Positions 6,326-7,632 of a stretch of 7,632 bases of DNA are shown in pieces (position 1 is the first letter of the stretch; the number at the start of each line of letters is the position of its first letter). The translations under genes and the position numbers were made by a program. The DNA is from Deltaproteobacteria bacterium CG07_land_8_20_14_0_80_60_11 (GTDB lineage Bacteria; Desulfobacterota; Desulfobaccia; Desulfobaccales; 0-14-0-80-60-11): positions 1-7,632 of the forward strand of contig PEWM01000194.1 of assembly GCA_002779455.1 (NCBI GenBank), read 5' to 3'. The notes beneath the pieces were generated by a model that searched no databases, had not been told where the DNA came from, and worked only from the letters and a program-made list of their open reading frames with translations.

Positions 6326-7221
6326 GCCAGCCGCCGGCCTGGCTGGTGGAGGCAGAGTTCCCGGAAATCCGTCCGCCTCACCCCGGCCGCAGCCAGGGTG
6401 GCCTTGAGGTGCGGGCTCATCAGCGCCGCCAGTTCCTCCTGGCGGCGGTACCGGGGGGCCCAGCGCCTGAGCTCCGGGTCGGCGTAAAGACCCGGGTGGC
6501 AGTAGATTTCGGTCACGCCCGGCTGGAGGCGGTCCACCAGGCCCGTCAGGTAGGCTTCGGTCATCCGTCCGTCGTTGGTGAGTCCGAAGAGATGGTCATT
6601 AAAGACCAGACCCGCCGCCCGGGCTTGCCGCGCGGCCCGGCGGCAAAGCCAGGCGAAAATGAGGCCCTGGGCGATCTTGGGCAAAGGGCCGTCCGGGGCC
6701 AGGGCCAGGGTAGTGCGCCAGTCTTCCCGGGCCAGGCGCACCGCCGGGATGCCGTATTCTCGGGCCAGGTCCGCCACCACGGGGAAGATGCGGGGGTGGA
6801 GGTGGAGATTGAGATGGCTGTTCAGGTGCCAGACCGTCAGGCCGGCCTTAAGGACGACTTCGATCTGGGCCGCCAGCTCCCGGCAGATTTCCGGCAGGAG
6901 GCGGGGTTGGCAAAAATACCGCCAGCCGGTGGCCACGGGGTGGTTGGGGAAAAACCCCCGGGAATCCACCAAGTGAGGCGCGGCCTTCGGGGGCAGGACG
7001 GCCCGCCCCTGGATCAGGGTGAGGTGAACCCCCAGGCAGAGACCGGGGAGAGTTCGGGCCAGGCTCAGGGCCGCCTGGGTCCGGGGGCCGGCGGCCATCA
7101 GGCTGGCGCACGAGAGCAGCCCCTGCCGGTGGGACACAACCACCGCACCGTTGAGGGCGTCGGCGAGCCCAAAGTCGTCGGCGGTGAAGATGACGGATTT
7201 GTCAGGTAAGGTGGTATGCAT
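6322..7221 (-). CDS. hpnK: HpnK/ChbG (YdjC-family) carbohydrate deacetylase
   Basis: A 299-aa metal-dependent deacetylase of the YdjC/ChbG family. The N-terminal strand VIFTADDFGLADALNGAV holds the Asp15-Asp16 pair. His66 in GVHLTL and the His cluster HLNSHLNLHLHP (132-143) are the likely metal ligands and catalytic residues. VFNDHLFGL...GRMTEAYLTGL and GVTEIYCHPG match, from memory, the hopanoid-associated HpnK subgroup better than chitooligosaccharide ChbG; HpnK is thought to deacetylate N-acetylglucosaminyl-hopanoid side chains. No signal peptide is seen, so it is probably cytoplasmic. No other hopanoid gene is in view, so the HpnK assignment rests on similarity alone. ATG 7221 fits the family start, but no Shine-Dalgarno precedes it; instead a 10-bp palindrome abuts the start codon. 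Confidence 0.82.
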   Translation of the reverse strand: MHTTLPDKSVIFTADDFGLADALNGAVVVSHRQGLLSCASLMAAGPRTQAALSLARTLPGLCLGVHLTLIQGRAVLPPKAAPHLVDSRGFFPNHPVATGWRYFCQPRLLPEICRELAAQIEVVLKAGLTVWHLNSHLNLHLHPRIFPVVADLAREYGIPAVRLAREDWRTTLALAPDGPLPKIAQGLIFAWLCRRAARQARAAGLVFNDHLFGLTNDGRMTEAYLTGLVDRLQPGVTEIYCHPGLYADPELRRWAPRYRRQEELAALMSPHLKATLAAAGVRRTDFRELCLHQPGRRLA

Positions 7222-7230
7222 AACCGGTTA
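7221..7230. repeat. 10-bp palindrome at the deacetylase start codon
   Basis: TAACCGGTTA is self-complementary and includes the first base of the start codon region, where a ribosome-binding site would normally lie. Just beyond it, GGTGC and GCACC (7233-7249) form a second small inverted repeat. An operator is possible; chance is not excluded. Confidence 0.3.
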
Positions 7231-7270
7231 AGTGGTGCGTAAGATGCACCCGGCGTTTGTGGTTGGGCAA

Positions 7271-7325
7271 TGGTAGCACAGGCTTTCAGCCTGTGCGCCT
7301 GCACCGGCAAGATGCCGGCGCCGCC
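7271..7325. repeat. tandem-hairpin element, likely a dispersed intergenic repeat
   Basis: The first hairpin is GCACAGGCT-TTC-AGCCTGTGC (9-bp stem, 7276-7296) and the second CCGGC-AAGAT-GCCGG (7304-7318), separated by 7 nt. They are followed by AAAAATTTTT at 7327-7336. The 'caggctttcagcctg' plus 'ccggcaagatgccgg' layout resembles repeated intergenic elements I recall from several bacterial genomes. Only one copy is in this window, so repetition cannot be shown here. Confidence 0.45.
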
Positions 7326-7410
7326 AAAAATTTTTCTTAACAGGCTTGATAAACAACGCCATCGGCCAGTTTTTCATCCCCAAGGTATACGGCCATGCGC
7401 AACTGGCGGG

Positions 7411-7439
7411 TTGCAAGGCCAGGGCTACTTGCGTATAAT
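7411..7439 (+). promoter_or_regulatory. strong sigma70-like promoter upstream of tRNA-Leu
   Basis: TTGCAA (7411-7416), a 17-nt spacer and a perfect TATAAT (7434-7439). The expected start is about 7446, some 160 nt before the tRNA. No convincing ORF lies between, so the tRNA is the likely target, with a 5' leader removed by RNase P. A small inverted repeat (GCAAC...GTTGC, 7399-7414) overlaps the -35. Confidence 0.55.
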
Positions 7440-7605
7440 GGCTGCTACCGGCCCCCAAATTCTGCAGGTGTTTAAGCGGGATAACCCGGTGGAAACGGAG
7501 AAATTACCGGGCTTGATTGGGAAAAACGGGAGCGATGTCCAGCTCTCTTCACCAACCCGGCTCATCTGCCAGCCTATCACTACACCATATTGAAACTGCT
7601 CACCT

Positions 7606-7632
7606 GCCTGGGTGGCGGAACGGGTAGACGCA
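7606..7632 (+). tRNA. tRNA-Leu, 5' part only (cut by window edge)
   Basis: GCCTGGG (positions 1-7 of the acceptor stem), then T8, G9, and GCGGAACGGGTAGACGCA match the D-arm of bacterial class II tRNA-Leu genes, in which GTGGCGGAA..GGTAGACGC is highly characteristic. The anticodon lies outside the window, so the isoacceptor is unknown. Confidence 0.88.

Larger units (their letters stand above)
7222..7605. other. non-coding interval between the deacetylase and tRNA-Leu
   Basis: 384 nt with no credible gene. It holds, in order, the start-site palindrome, the tandem hairpins, an A5T5 run, and a strong rightward promoter. Open frames here either run through the hairpins or give no recognisable protein. 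One minus-strand 19-codon frame starting at 7396 (MAVYLGDEKLADGVVYQAC) looks protein-like but has no ribosome-binding site and may be a trace of a lost gene. Confidence 0.6.

Noticed and set aside
6346..7209. 287-codon plus-strand open frame
   Set aside because: It mirrors the HpnK-like gene on the other strand; its composition is Gly/Gln/Ala-rich with no domain, while the minus strand shows conserved catalytic motifs.
7270..7593. 107-codon plus-strand open frame
   Set aside because: It runs through both hairpins and the promoter, has no ribosome-binding site, and gives no recognisable protein.

Overview
The window is about 7.6 kb of GC-rich bacterial chromosome. The hsp20-lon pair, an HpnK-type deacetylase (hopanoid-associated family) and a HAD protein of the archaeal/deltaproteobacterial EhaR-like type suggest a Desulfobacterota-like (deltaproteobacterial) organism. 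That placement is inferred from gene content and is not proven. Nothing looks like a phage, an IS element or a CRISPR array.

Layout. (1) 1-2700, minus strand: a heat-shock/proteostasis operon, a small Hsp20 chaperone followed 29 nt later by Lon protease. Lon runs off the left edge after residue 742, with its catalytic Ser/Lys dyad still inside the window. (2) 2701-2875: a divergent intergenic region with a perfect 16-bp palindrome directly against a putative -35 box. (3) 2876-5972, plus strand: a PfkB-family small-molecule kinase, then a 304-nt gap with a hairpin and what looks like a decayed formyltransferase-like N-terminus, then a PurN-like formyltransferase, then an EhaR/COG4030-like HAD protein. 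The block ends in a textbook intrinsic terminator at 6000-6026. (4) 6090-7221, minus strand: a 57-aa YHS-domain protein and an HpnK/YdjC-type carbohydrate deacetylase. (5) 7222-7632: a hairpin-rich non-coding segment, a strong sigma70-like promoter reading rightwards, and the first 27 nt of a tRNA-Leu gene cut by the window edge.

How the genes fit together. Hsp20 holds unfolded proteins and Lon degrades them, so their pairing is a coherent stress operon. The kinase, formyltransferase and HAD genes lie on one strand and are chemically compatible with an uncharacterised small-molecule route (phosphorylate, formylate, dephosphorylate or bind), but nothing in the sequence fixes a substrate. The most notable anomaly is in the HAD protein: the position expected to hold the Asp nucleophile of motif I reads Gly, while the other HAD motifs are intact.
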